Of a DNA stretch of 64,000 nucleotides, positions 1 to 8,999 are shown one piece after another. A program made the position numbers and the translations under genes. Source of the stretch: Minwuia sp. (lineage in GTDB: Bacteria > Pseudomonadota > Alphaproteobacteria > Minwuiales > Minwuiaceae); assembly GCA_029210175.1 (NCBI GenBank), contig JARGPL010000027.1:186001-250000 (forward strand), written 5' to 3'. The stretch's first letter is position 1. Every line of letters begins with the position of its first letter. The notes beneath the pieces were generated by a model. It saw nothing but the letters and a program-made list of their open reading frames with translations. It had not been told where the DNA came from and did no database searches.

Positions 1-566
1 GGCGCGGCACCCAGGCTGTTGGCCGCGCGGATCAGGTTGTTGTCGAAACCGACCAGCGTCGCGGTCACGGTGATCACCACGAATGGTGTCCCCAGCGCGG
101 CATGGGCCAGGATGACACCCAGATGCGTGCCCTGGATACCGATGCGTGAATAAAAGAAGTACATGCCCGCAGCGGAAATGATCAGCGGCACGATCATCGG
201 AGAGATCAGGATGCTCATGATCAGTGTGCGATAGGGCATGGAGGGACGCGAAAGCCCCAGTGCTGCCAGCGTGCCGATCGTGGTCGACAGGATGGTGGAG
301 AAGATGGCGATGACGAAGGAGTTCGAGACCGCGCCCTGCCAGTTCGGATTGCCGAAGAAGTCATCATACCACTTCAGCGAATAGCCCGCTGGATCGAACG
401 CCAGCATCTCCGGCGTGAATGTGAAGAACGGCTCCGCATTGAACGACAGGGGCACGATCACCATCAGCGGGAAGATCAGGAAGAAGAACACCGCCGCGCA
501 GATGACACGAAACGCGTAATACCAGATACGTTCCGGCATCGAGGCATAGGGAGGTATGGCAGCCAT
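1..566 (-). CDS. ABC transporter permease, PotC/PotI type (partial)
   Basis: Inner-membrane permease of a polyamine-type ABC importer, cut by the left edge of the window. The 188 visible residues begin MAAIPPYASMPERIWYYA, followed by a first membrane segment at about residues 18-40. Further hydrophobic helices and the start of the EAA loop (AANSLGAA), which contacts the ATPase, lie at the window edge. A purine-rich stretch (AGGGGAC) precedes the ATG at 566. The gene is 11 bp behind the preceding permease and last in the visible operon. Family assignment is firm; the substrate is not shown by the sequence. Confidence 0.9.
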   Translation of the reverse strand, partial: MAAIPPYASMPERIWYYAFRVICAAVFFFLIFPLMVIVPLSFNAEPFFTFTPEMLAFDPAGYSLKWYDDFFGNPNWQGAVSNSFVIAIFSTILSTTIGTLAALGLSRPSMPYRTLIMSILISPMIVPLIISAAGMYFFYSRIGIQGTHLGVILAHAALGTPFVVITVTATLVGFDNNLIRAANSLGAA

Positions 567-577
567 TGTTCTGTCCC

Positions 578-1855
578 CTAACCCAGCTTCATGTTGTCAA
601 TGCCGACGATGCGGTCGTACAGCAGGTAGAAGACCATCACGATGGCCAGCAGGACCGCCCCCAGCGCCGCAGCCAGACCCCAGTTCAGGGAATTCAGGAT
701 GTGGAAGGCGATACGGTTGGAAATGAATGTACCTGACGTGCCGCCCACCAGTTCCGGCGTGATGTAGTAGCCGATGGCCAGGATGAAGACGAGGATCGCG
801 CCCGCACCAATGCCCGGCACGGTGTTCGGGAAGTAGACCTTCCAGAACGCAGGCCACGGATGGGCGCCAAGCGACGTGGCGGCCCGCATGTAGGTCGGCG
901 GAATCGTCTTCATGACGCTGTAGAGCGGCAACACCATGAACGGCAGCAGGATGTGGGTCATCGCAATGACCGCGCCAGTGGCATTGTGGATCATGGCCAA
1001 TCGCCCGTCTTCGGATATCAGCCCGACAAGGACGAGGAAATCGTTGATCACGCCCTTCTGTTGCAACAACGCGATCCAGGATGTCGTGCGCACCAGCAGG
1101 GACGTCCAGAATGGCAACAGCACCAGGATGATCAGCAGGTTGCTGATCTTCGCCGGTTGAGTGGCGATCAGATAGGCAATGGGGAAACCCAGCAACAGCG
1201 TCGTGATGGTGATCGCCACCGACATGATCATGGTGCGGACGAACAGCTTGGTGTGGATCGCCTTTTCCGAATCCTCGAACTGGATCGATCCGTCCGGTGT
1301 CTGCATCGCATCGACAGAGGCGAGGTAGTAGCCAGGCGTCAGATTGGGTGAGAACTGCTTGATCACCTGCCAGGTGACAACCTTGCCCCAGTCCTTGTCG
1401 GCCTTGATCAGCTTTTCCTTGTACGGCCCCTCCTTTATGCGGACAGCCTTCCGGCCGGAGCCGCGGAACAGGCTCGACATGCCCGACCGTTCATAGTTCA
1501 GCCGCTGACCGACCTTGGAATTCGTGCGATTCGCCTTGGCGACCTTCAGGTCCGCGACCATGGCCGCGAAGACCGCTTCATCGGGCAATTCCCCGGAATT
1601 CTCGTCCCAGCTTTCGAGCGCCTTGACGGTCTCGGGCAGGATCTCCTCGACGATGCTGTTCTCGACGGACCGGAACAGCATGTCGGCGATGGGGATGATG
1701 AAGCTGATCGTGACAAAGATGAACAGCGGCGCGACAAGAGCCAGCGCGAAGAGACGCTGGCGACGCAATGCCCGCGCCAGCGAAACCTTCAGGGGTTGCC
1801 CATCTGCCGTGACGATTGCCCCGGTCGGGCCGTTCTGGATGTCGGTCGCGGTCAT
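578..1855 (-). CDS. ABC transporter permease, PotB/PotH type, with large loop insert
   Basis: Inner-membrane permease of the same importer. From ATG 1855 it is 425 residues (MTATDIQNG), against about 280-310 for PotB. The excess is a charged hydrophilic loop of roughly 145 residues between the first membrane helix (LFALALVAPLFIFVTISF) and the second (MIMSVAITITTLLLGFPIAY), presumably periplasmic. The normal permease core follows, with an EAA-type loop (AATSLGAHPWPAFWKVYFPN). I chose 1855 because AGGAGG lies 13 nt upstream, much as before the binding protein; ATG 1891 and GTG 1903 are in-frame alternatives. Confidence 0.88.
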   Translation of the reverse strand: MTATDIQNGPTGAIVTADGQPLKVSLARALRRQRLFALALVAPLFIFVTISFIIPIADMLFRSVENSIVEEILPETVKALESWDENSGELPDEAVFAAMVADLKVAKANRTNSKVGQRLNYERSGMSSLFRGSGRKAVRIKEGPYKEKLIKADKDWGKVVTWQVIKQFSPNLTPGYYLASVDAMQTPDGSIQFEDSEKAIHTKLFVRTMIMSVAITITTLLLGFPIAYLIATQPAKISNLLIILVLLPFWTSLLVRTTSWIALLQQKGVINDFLVLVGLISEDGRLAMIHNATGAVIAMTHILLPFMVLPLYSVMKTIPPTYMRAATSLGAHPWPAFWKVYFPNTVPGIGAGAILVFILAIGYYITPELVGGTSGTFISNRIAFHILNSLNWGLAAALGAVLLAIVMVFYLLYDRIVGIDNMKLG

Positions 1856-1936
1856 TGGTCGGTCCTGAGCCTCCTGCGCCTCCGATGCCATGCCTGAGCG
1901 CACTTGTCGCGATGCGTTGAGGTATGGCGACGGAAA

Positions 1937-2007
1937 CCGGGGCGGGCGTAACCCGCCCCGGAACCAGTCTTCACGTCATGGCCGGTATCCCGTGACGCGA
2001 TACCGGC
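1937..2007 (-). terminator. Tandem intercistronic hairpins after the binding-protein gene
   Basis: Two strong inverted repeats lie between the binding-protein stop (2017) and the next permease: a perfect 9-bp stem at 1981-1989/1999-2007 (GCCGGTATC) and a perfect 10-bp stem at 1937-1946/1952-1961 (CCGGGGCGGG). Neither is followed by a T run. They are therefore more likely to attenuate transcription or protect the 3' end of the binding-protein message, as is common in ABC operons, than to terminate fully. Confidence 0.6.
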
Positions 2008-2016
2008 AGTCCGGCA

Positions 2017-3117
2017 TTACTGCAGCAGCCAGGACTGGAAACGCTCATCGATATCGTCACGATTGTCCGCCCAGAACTCGTAGTTGTAGAGCAGGGTGGT
2101 CTTGGCATTTGCCGGGTCGGTCGGCATATGCGGGGCCATGTCGATACCCAGGGTGGCATGCTTGCCCACCAGCGGTGCGGAGGACTTGCGTGCCGGACCA
2201 TAGGAAATGAACTTGGCCTGGTCAGCGAGACGCTGGGTGTCGGTCGCGAAACGGAGGTATTCCATCACCGCGGCCTTGTTCTTGGTCCCCGTCGGCACGA
2301 TCCAGCCGTCGAGGTCAAAGACCTGCCAGTCCCACAGCATCGCGATCGGCTGCTTCTCTTCCTCGATCACCGCAAACAGGCGACCGTTGTAGGTGGAGCC
2401 CATCACGACTTCACCGTCAGCCAGCAGCTGCGGGGTCTGGGCACCCTTGGACCACCAGACAACGCTGTCCTTGATGGTGCCAAGCTTGGCCAGAGCCTTC
2501 TCGACGCCCTCACGGGTGCCAAGCACTTCATAGACCTGGTCCGGCGCAACGCCGTCACACAGCAGGGCCCACTCCATGTTGTTGATCGGGTTCTTTTCCA
2601 GGGCACGCTTGCCGGGGAACTTGGCCAGATCGAACACGTCACAGACGCTGGTCGGCTTGGAAGCAAGCAGGTCGGTGCGATAGCCGAAGGTCGTCGAATA
2701 GACGATCTGCGGGATGAAGCATTCGGACACGAGCAGATTGCCGAAGTCTTCGGAAGCCGGGGTGCCATCGGGCGCCGGGGCCAGAACCTTGTCATGGTCG
2801 ATGACTTCGGCCAGGCCTTCGTCACACAGGCGGATGGCATCGGCGGCCACCACGTCGACCAGATCCCAGGTGACGTTGCCGGCTTCGTTCATCGCGCGCA
2901 GCTTGGCCACGGCAGCGTTGGACGAATCGTCATTGATGATCTTGATGCCGGGGTTCTTGGCCATGTAGGGGTCGTGATACGCACCCTGCTGGCTGGCTGA
3001 ATAGGCACCGCCCCAGGATACGACAACCAGTTCGGTTTCGGCCTGGACGCTGGTCACGGCACCGGCGGCGACACTGGCCACCGCGGCTGCGATCAGGGCT
3101 GTCTTGAAGCTGTTCAT
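2017..3117 (-). CDS. Periplasmic substrate-binding protein, PotD/PotF-like
   Basis: Solute-binding component of the importer, 366 residues from ATG 3117, which is preceded by a near-perfect AAGGAGG. It has a Sec signal peptide (MNSFKTALIAAAVASVAAGAVTSVQA, cleavage likely after VQA), then the type 2 binding-protein start ETELVVVSWGGAYS and the C-terminal DIDERFQSWLLQ. It resembles the spermidine/putrescine-binding family, but I cannot assign the ligand. The neighbouring creatinase gene raises creatine or a guanidino compound as a possibility; this is inference from proximity only. Confidence 0.9.
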   Translation of the reverse strand: MNSFKTALIAAAVASVAAGAVTSVQAETELVVVSWGGAYSASQQGAYHDPYMAKNPGIKIINDDSSNAAVAKLRAMNEAGNVTWDLVDVVAADAIRLCDEGLAEVIDHDKVLAPAPDGTPASEDFGNLLVSECFIPQIVYSTTFGYRTDLLASKPTSVCDVFDLAKFPGKRALEKNPINNMEWALLCDGVAPDQVYEVLGTREGVEKALAKLGTIKDSVVWWSKGAQTPQLLADGEVVMGSTYNGRLFAVIEEEKQPIAMLWDWQVFDLDGWIVPTGTKNKAAVMEYLRFATDTQRLADQAKFISYGPARKSSAPLVGKHATLGIDMAPHMPTDPANAKTTLLYNYEFWADNRDDIDERFQSWLLQ

Positions 3118-3173
3118 TCTGAGCCTCCTTGAGCTTTTCTCTCGTGCGGTTCTTGTTTCCACGTGGGGCGCGG

Positions 3174-4286
3174 TCACAGATTGTCGGGCAGATCAAGCGC
3201 CCGGCAATCGCGAGTGCGCCAGCCAATGGAAATTTCGTTGCCGGGCACGAGACCGGCACGATCTGTTGAATTCGGAATCTTCACGACGAAATCCTCACGG
3301 CCACACACCGTCAGACGGGTGCGGATGTGATCGCCGAGGTAGATCAGTTCCTGCACGTGGGCCTGGACCTGCACATCGCAGTCAGCCGCTTCGTCACCGA
3401 TCATCACCCGTTCGGGGCGAATGGAGAGCATGCTCTTCTGGCCCACACCGGCATGGCTGATCGACATGGCGGCAACCTTCTCACCACTGTCCAGTTCCAC
3501 CGAACACTGGTCACCGTCGACCGCCGTCACCTTGCCGATCAGCTTGTTGTTCTCGCCGATGAACTGGGCAACGAAGGCATTGTCGGGGCGTTCATACAGG
3601 TCGGCTGGCGGGGCCAGCTGCTGGATGATGCCGTCATTGAACACGGCAATGCGGTTCGACATCGTCAAGGCCTCGGACTGGTCATGCGTCACATAGACGA
3701 CCGTGATGCCGAGGTTGTCATGAATGTGCTTGATCTCGAACTGCATCTGTTCGCGCAGCTGCTTGTCCAGCGCGCCCAGCGGTTCGTCCATCAGCACCAG
3801 TTTCGGATCGAAGACCAGCGCCCGGGCCACGGCCACACGCTGTTGCTGGCCGCCGGAAAGCTGCATCGGGCGGCGACCGCCAAAGATGCCAAGCTGCACC
3901 ATGTCCAGCGCCCGCTGAACCCGTTCCTCGATCTCTGCCTTGCCCATCTTCCGTACATGCAGCGGGAACGCCAGGTTCTCCGCCACCGTCATGTGGGGGA
4001 ACAGGGCGTAGTTCTGGAACACCATGCCGATATCGCGCTTGTGCGGGGGAACGTCGTTCAACGGCGCCCCGTCCAGCACGATCTTGCCATGTGTGGGTGT
4101 CTCGAACCCGGCCAGCATCATCAGACACGTGGTCTTGCCGGAGCCGGATGGGCCGAGCATGGTCAGGAATTCGCCGTTCGCTATGTCAAGGTTGAGATTC
4201 TTGACGACGAGAGTCTCGCCATCATAGCTCTTCTGAACTTCCTGAAACCGGACGAAAGGGTCGCCCGTCGATTGAAGGCCTGTCAC
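3174..4286 (-). CDS. ABC transporter ATP-binding protein, PotA type
   Basis: Cytoplasmic ATPase of the importer, 370 residues. It shows Walker A (GPSGSGKTT), Q-loop region (FQNYALFPHMTV), signature LSGGQQQR, Walker B with D-loop (LVLMDEPLGALD) and switch His (VTHDQSEA). A C-terminal TOBE-like domain runs from about residue 260 and contains SIRPERVMIG. This is first in the operon: ATPase, binding protein, loop-insert permease, second permease, all on the minus strand. The gap to the binding protein is 56 bp. Confidence 0.92.
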   Translation of the reverse strand: MTGLQSTGDPFVRFQEVQKSYDGETLVVKNLNLDIANGEFLTMLGPSGSGKTTCLMMLAGFETPTHGKIVLDGAPLNDVPPHKRDIGMVFQNYALFPHMTVAENLAFPLHVRKMGKAEIEERVQRALDMVQLGIFGGRRPMQLSGGQQQRVAVARALVFDPKLVLMDEPLGALDKQLREQMQFEIKHIHDNLGITVVYVTHDQSEALTMSNRIAVFNDGIIQQLAPPADLYERPDNAFVAQFIGENNKLIGKVTAVDGDQCSVELDSGEKVAAMSISHAGVGQKSMLSIRPERVMIGDEAADCDVQVQAHVQELIYLGDHIRTRLTVCGREDFVVKIPNSTDRAGLVPGNEISIGWRTRDCRALDLPDNL

Positions 4287-4588
4287 GCGGTTGCCTCTAT
4301 TCCCTGTTTGCCCCGCATTGCCTGCGGGTGCTGCATGTTCGAACGCCCTGCCCGGTTCCAGCCAGAGGCTGTCGTGGCGATCAGCGTTGTCGTCCCTGTT
4401 CCTCCGCCCCGCTTGTTGCCGCGGTGGCTGGAGCTTCGTGCGTGTTGCGGGGCAAAGATGTCAGCTTTGTGAGCATGATGCAACCACCCCGCCGGACTGC
4501 CGCTTCCATGGGCATTTCGCCGGTTTTCCGGGCGGGTATCAATGTACCCGACGCGCTCCTGTCCCTGCCCCCTTCCGCCTCCTGATCC
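4287..4588. other. Intergenic region upstream of the ABC operon
   Basis: About 300 bp with no credible gene. It must hold the ABC operon promoter (reading leftward) and the 3' end of the creatinase transcript. The only structure I see is a small perfect hairpin at 4533-4550 (CGGGTA arms). No convincing -35/-10 pair or T-tailed terminator was found. Confidence 0.5.
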
Positions 4589-5803
4589 TTACGATGGCAG
4601 GATCATCTTCTCCGGTCCGAACGGGAAGTCCGTGATGTTCTCCGCGCCGTCCTCGGTCACGATCAGGATGTCATGTTCCCGATAGCCGCCCGCTCCGGGG
4701 GTGCCGTCCGGCAGCATGATCATCGGCTCCATCGACACGACCATGCCCGGTTCCAGAACCGTCTCGACATCCTCTCGCAATTCCACCGATGCCTCCCGAC
4801 CGTAATAGTGCGACAGCACGCCGAAGCTGTGGCCATAGCCGAAGGATCGGTATCTCAGCAGGTCCCAGCCCTGATACATCTCGTTGAGTTCGATGGCGAT
4901 GTCGCAGCAGCGGACGCCGGGCCGGATCAGTTCCATGCCCCGGACGTGTACCGCACAGTTCTTCTGCCAAAGGTCCAGCGATGTCTCGTCGACCGATCCG
5001 GCGAACAGGGTCCGCTCCAGCGCCGTGTAGTAGCCGAAGATCATGGGGAAGGTATTCAGCGACAGGATATCGCCCGGTTCGATCAGCTTGTTGGTGACGG
5101 GGTTGTGGGCACCATCGGTATTCAGGCCCGACTGGAACCACGTCCAGGTATCCATCAGCTCGACGAAGGGAAAGCTGTCGGCAATGGCGCGCACCATGGC
5201 GTTGGTGGACGCGATGGCGACCTCATGCTCCGCCACACCGGCACGGGCGGCATCCATCACCGCCTCACCACCAATGCGGCAGATCCGCGTCCCTTCCCGG
5301 ATCAGCGCATGCTCCTCGGCGGACTTCACGGTCCGCAGGGCCATGGCCGCATCACCACAGTCCACCAGTTCCACACCGGGAAGATGTTCCTCCAGCAGGG
5401 CGCGGAACTGCAGGGTCACGTGATCGAACTCGATCCCCAGCCGCCGTACGCCGGGCAGCAGCTGTTTCAGTCCGTCGAAATAGCTTTCCCGCCGCCAGTC
5501 GGTGTAGGTCAGATTGTCACCGAATGTCCGCCGCCAGGGCTGCCCGCCATCGATGGCCGCGCTCAGGGTCGTGGCCGCGTCCGGTGTCAGGGTCAGCGCA
5601 TAACGGCGCCCGAACTGGCAGAACATGAAGCCCGAGAAATAGCAGATGTTGTGGTAGCTGGAGAACAGGCAGGCATCCAGATCGGCCGCCGCCATGGCTC
5701 CGCGCATGGCATCCTGCCGACGCTGCATCTCCGCGTCTGTGAAGGGGGAGAAACTCTTTTCCCCATTGTGCCAGCGTGCCAGGTGGATCAGATCGTCGGT
5801 CAT
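4589..5803 (-). CDS. Creatinase (creatine amidinohydrolase)
   Basis: Predicted to hydrolyse creatine to sarcosine and urea; cytoplasmic, M24 pita-bread fold. The 404 residues compare with 403 in the Pseudomonas putida enzyme. Diagnostic stretches recalled from that enzyme are conserved: SSYHNICYFSGF, DGGQPWRRT, DTWTWFQSGLNTDGAHNPVT with the catalytic His at about 233, FGYGHSFG.LSHYYGRE, and MVVSMEPMIMLP. The metal-binding aspartates of M24 peptidases are absent, as expected for this metal-free enzyme. It lies upstream of and codirectional with the ABC importer, with a 300-bp gap. Confidence 0.92.
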   Translation of the reverse strand: MTDDLIHLARWHNGEKSFSPFTDAEMQRRQDAMRGAMAAADLDACLFSSYHNICYFSGFMFCQFGRRYALTLTPDAATTLSAAIDGGQPWRRTFGDNLTYTDWRRESYFDGLKQLLPGVRRLGIEFDHVTLQFRALLEEHLPGVELVDCGDAAMALRTVKSAEEHALIREGTRICRIGGEAVMDAARAGVAEHEVAIASTNAMVRAIADSFPFVELMDTWTWFQSGLNTDGAHNPVTNKLIEPGDILSLNTFPMIFGYYTALERTLFAGSVDETSLDLWQKNCAVHVRGMELIRPGVRCCDIAIELNEMYQGWDLLRYRSFGYGHSFGVLSHYYGREASVELREDVETVLEPGMVVSMEPMIMLPDGTPGAGGYREHDILIVTEDGAENITDFPFGPEKMILPS

Positions 5804-5981
5804 CGTCGCTTCCTTCCGTGCCCTCGCTCAAATGCCACCTGTAGTGCGCTTGCCGCCACCGCTTGCGTCAAGGGCGACCGGGCAGTGTTCCCGTTGCGAC
5901 GCATGCACGCCCTGCAGCGGCGATGCTTGATTGCCGGGCCAGCCGCGAAAGATTGATCGGAATGACCCACGGGAGGAAACA

Positions 5982-6551
5982 ATGACGCGCTTTCAGCTGC
6001 ACACCAGGGACACCGCCCCCGAAGATGGCAAGGCCCTGATCGAAAAGGTCGAGAAGAGCTATGGCTTCATGCCCAACCTGATTGCCGGCATGATCGAGGC
6101 ACCGGCGACGACGGAGGCCTACATGGCGCTCAGCCGGGCGGTGATGAAGATGTCCTTCACGCCAACCGAACGGCATGTGGTCTGGTTCGCCATCAACAGC
6201 TATCACAACTGTACCTACTGCATGGCCGGGCACACGCGGATCGCGATGTCGGAGAAGATTCCGCAGGACGTGATCGACGCATCACGCAACAACACGCCGT
6301 TTGCAGATGAACGGCTGAATGCGCTGCGGACATTCACCCTGGCGATGGTGGAGAACCGGGGCTGGGTGGATGAGGCGGCCATCGACACGTTTATCGATGC
6401 CGGGTTCACCAAGCGCAATGTCATCGAGATCGTGGGTGTCATCGCCCACAAGGTCATCTCGAACTACACCAACCACCTTGTGGAAACCCCGACCGACCCC
6501 CATTCAAGGCAGTATGCATGGACGCGGTCCGACAACATGGCCGCTGAATAG
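5982..6551 (+). CDS. Carboxymuconolactone decarboxylase / AhpD-like protein
   Basis: A 189-residue protein of the CMD/AhpD fold. The signature is SYHNCTYCMAGHT, with Cys77, Cys80 and His84 forming the CxxC...H motif typical of peroxidase-related members. It probably acts in peroxide or alkylhydroperoxide handling, but many members have unknown substrates. ATG 5982 is preceded by GGGAGGAAAC. It is divergent from creatinase (178 bp) and 49 bp upstream of the folate-binding protein gene, so those two may be cotranscribed. Confidence 0.85.
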   Translation: MTRFQLHTRDTAPEDGKALIEKVEKSYGFMPNLIAGMIEAPATTEAYMALSRAVMKMSFTPTERHVVWFAINSYHNCTYCMAGHTRIAMSEKIPQDVIDASRNNTPFADERLNALRTFTLAMVENRGWVDEAAIDTFIDAGFTKRNVIEIVGVIAHKVISNYTNHLVETPTDPHSRQYAWTRSDNMAAE

Positions 6552-6600
6552 GCTGGCTCGCGATGCGGCCATGGGCGTTTCAGGAATTGGGGAAGCAGAT

Positions 6601-7407
6601 ATGACGATTGTCAGAATTCCGGATCGGGGTGTCCTGCAGATCGGTGGCGAGGCGGCAGAGGCATTCCTGCAGGCGCTGGTCACCAACGATGTGACGGACA
6701 TCCCCGTCGGAAAGGCAGTCTACGCCGCTTTGCTGACGCCGCAGGGCAAGTTCCTGCATGACTTCTTCGTCACGCCTGCCGCTGACGGCATGTCGCTGTT
6801 GCTGGAAGGTGAAGCACCGCGCCTGGGTGACCTGAAACGCCGCCTGACCATGTACAAGCTGCGGTCAAAGGTGAGCATCGACGACGCCAGCGCCAACTGG
6901 CATGTGCTGGCGTCGGCTGGCACCATTGCCGCTGCGGACGGGGCGCTGGTGTTCGACGATCCCCGCCATCCGGCAATGGGACAACGCGCACTGTGGCCGG
7001 TTGACCTGCCCCTGCCCGATGTGTCCGACGACACGGCCAGCTATCACGCCCGGCGCGTGGCACTGGGCGTGCCGGACGGCAGCCGCGATATCGAGGTGGA
7101 AAAGAACTTCATGCTCGAATCCCGCTTCGATCAGGTCAATGGCATCGACTTCCGCAAGGGCTGCTATGTCGGGCAGGAAATCACGGCCCGCAGCAAGTAT
7201 CGCGGCAATGTCCGCAAGATGCTGCTGCCCTGCCGCGTCGATGGCGATCTGCCCGCTGCGGAAACGGAGGTGACCGTTGACGGGAAATCCGTGGGCACGG
7301 TGCGCAGCGGTGCCGGGAACCACGTGCTCGCCATGCTCCGCCTCGACCGGCCGGAGGGCACCTTGCTGGCGGGCGGCGCGACCCTGACGGTCACGGACCC
7401 CGGGTAA
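6601..7407 (+). CDS. ygfZ: YgfZ/GcvT-like folate-binding protein
   Basis: A 268-residue member of the COG0354 family, which uses tetrahydrofolate in the maintenance of some Fe-S enzymes. The family hallmark is present: RKGCYVGQEITARSKYRGN, containing K-G-C-Y-x-G-Q-E with the conserved Cys. The N-terminus (VLQIGGEAAEAFLQALVTNDV) matches the GcvT-like aminomethyltransferase fold. ATG 6601 follows a purine-rich stretch (GGGGAAGCAGAT). It is downstream of the AhpD-like gene. Confidence 0.9.
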   Translation: MTIVRIPDRGVLQIGGEAAEAFLQALVTNDVTDIPVGKAVYAALLTPQGKFLHDFFVTPAADGMSLLLEGEAPRLGDLKRRLTMYKLRSKVSIDDASANWHVLASAGTIAAADGALVFDDPRHPAMGQRALWPVDLPLPDVSDDTASYHARRVALGVPDGSRDIEVEKNFMLESRFDQVNGIDFRKGCYVGQEITARSKYRGNVRKMLLPCRVDGDLPAAETEVTVDGKSVGTVRSGAGNHVLAMLRLDRPEGTLLAGGATLTVTDPG

Positions 7408-7453
7408 CAGGTCCTTGCGGCTGGGGATGAAGTTTCCCCAATTCAGACGGCGT

Positions 7454-7601
7454 GCCCGGACTTGATCCGGGCATCCAGCGCCTCGCTCAGATGTTGAAAG
7501 CTGGGTACGCGGATCAAGTCCGCGTACGCCGTGAGTGCGAGGGCGACAGTGTTCCACTGCTCCAACCGTCATGCCGGACAAGCGCAGCGCCGATCCGGCA
7601 T
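7454..7601. repeat. Cluster of three REP-like hairpins
   Basis: The 293-bp gap between ygfZ and the alcohol dehydrogenase stop (7408-7700) holds no gene. It contains three inverted repeats: 7454-7472 (GCCCGGA/TCCGGGC), a perfect 9-bp stem at 7505-7513/7519-7527 (GTACGCGGA), and 7571-7578/7594-7601 (ATGCCGGA/TCCGGCAT). The cores share a GGA-TCAAG-TCC theme, like the short palindromic intergenic repeats of many alphaproteobacteria. They lie between convergent genes and may serve as a bidirectional terminator. Confidence 0.6.
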
Positions 7602-7700
7602 CCGCACTTTGCGGAGCGTGACGGGCGCTGAAACCTGCACCGGAAGTCTACTCGAAACGGCGGGATGGCCAACCTTGCCATCCCCATCCCACCTGCACGC

Positions 7701-8840
7701 TCAATCCCCCATCGCATCGCGATACAGCTCGGCGAAACCGGCTTTATCCACCGGGCGGGCATTGGTGGCGCGGGTGGGGTCGTCCAGCGCGTGTTCGATC
7801 ATGCCGGGGACCATGTCGTCGGTGATCCGCATTTCACGCAGGTTGGCGGGCATGCCGATGCGGGCGTTCAGTTCCTCGATCGCCTTGTCCAGCGGCGCGC
7901 CGTCGGGCAGGCCCATGGCCTTGCGCATGCGGTCTTCCTTGTCGCCCAGCACCGGCTGGTTGTAGCGCAGGCAGGCGGGCAGGCAGACAGCATTGAGGGT
8001 GCCGTGGTGCAGGTTGAGTTCGCGAATGCGGCCTGCGGCGTGGCTCATGGCATGCACCGCACCCAGCCCCTTGGTGAAGGCCAGCGCGCCCTCTGCCGCG
8101 GCAATCATCATCTGCTTGCGGCCTTCGCGATCCTCACCATTGGCCACGACGCTTTCCAGATGCCCCTGTCCCACGGCGCGCCAGAGGCCGTCGATGCCGA
8201 TTGCCTCCGCCGCCGGGTTCTCCGTCGGGCTCATCACCGCTTCCATCAGATGGGTCACGGCGTCCATGCCGGTCGCGGCGGTCAGGCGCCTGGGCAACCC
8301 CACGGTCAGTTCCGGATCACAGAGCGCGACCTTCGCGATCATGTTAGGGCTGCCGAAAACCAGCTTGCGACCATCCTCGGTAATGATCACCGCGCCGCGA
8401 CTGACTTCGGACCCGGTGCCGGATGTGGTAGGGATCGCGATCATCGGCGCACAGGCCCCGATCTTCATCACCCCGCCGGTCATGATGTTGTATTCGATCA
8501 GCGGCTCCGGATGCGTGGCGAGCAGGGACACGCCCTTCGACAGGTCCATCGACGACCCGCCGCCCAGCGCGATGATGCCGTCGCAGTCGTTCTCCCGATA
8601 CATGGCCAGCGCGTCCTTCACCGCCATCTCGGTGGGATTTTCCGGCGTGCCGTCATACAGGCTGACCTGTACATCGTTCGGAATCCGCCCCCGGATCTGA
8701 TCGGCAATGCCCAGATCGACCAGGCCCTTGTCGGTGCATATCAGCGGCCGCTTGATCCCCAGGGTGGCCAGCGTTTCCGCCAGCATGTCGATGGCCCCAT
8801 GTTCGATGTGGCACTGATTGACGAATGTGAAGATAGCCAT
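7701..8840 (-). CDS. Iron-containing (group III) alcohol dehydrogenase
   Basis: NAD(P)-dependent alcohol dehydrogenase, 379 residues. GGGSSMDLSKG is the nucleotide-binding motif. Metal ligands are expected in GMDAVTHLMEA, GAVHAMSHAAG and LHHGTLNAV, so the Fe/Zn site looks intact. ATG 8840 follows GGGAGGATCACG. It is divergent from the 4-hydroxybutyryl-CoA-dehydratase-like gene, 159 bp away. That pairing suggests a hydroxy-acid or semialdehyde substrate such as 4-hydroxybutyrate, which is inference; the family covers many alcohols. Confidence 0.88.
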   Translation of the reverse strand: MAIFTFVNQCHIEHGAIDMLAETLATLGIKRPLICTDKGLVDLGIADQIRGRIPNDVQVSLYDGTPENPTEMAVKDALAMYRENDCDGIIALGGGSSMDLSKGVSLLATHPEPLIEYNIMTGGVMKIGACAPMIAIPTTSGTGSEVSRGAVIITEDGRKLVFGSPNMIAKVALCDPELTVGLPRRLTAATGMDAVTHLMEAVMSPTENPAAEAIGIDGLWRAVGQGHLESVVANGEDREGRKQMMIAAAEGALAFTKGLGAVHAMSHAAGRIRELNLHHGTLNAVCLPACLRYNQPVLGDKEDRMRKAMGLPDGAPLDKAIEELNARIGMPANLREMRITDDMVPGMIEHALDDPTRATNARPVDKAGFAELYRDAMGD

Positions 8841-8999
8841 GATCGTGATCCTCCCCTGCGATCTGGTGCGAGTTTGCACTGCGGTTCATGCCTGCCGCAA
8901 CATGCAAACCAGCCATCTGCCGCCCCCGTCTTGACCCGCCGCCAAGGCCTGTCACCATATCGGCAAGCATGAATGCATGATCGGGGAGGATCAGACGCC

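Noticed and set aside
860-1351. Long plus-strand frame opposite the permease gene
   Set aside because: Arg/His/Gln-rich shadow of the minus-strand permease with no family resemblance or ribosome-binding site.
4673-5956. 427-codon plus-strand frame opposite creatinase
   Set aside because: Antisense shadow; creatinase identity on the minus strand is unambiguous.
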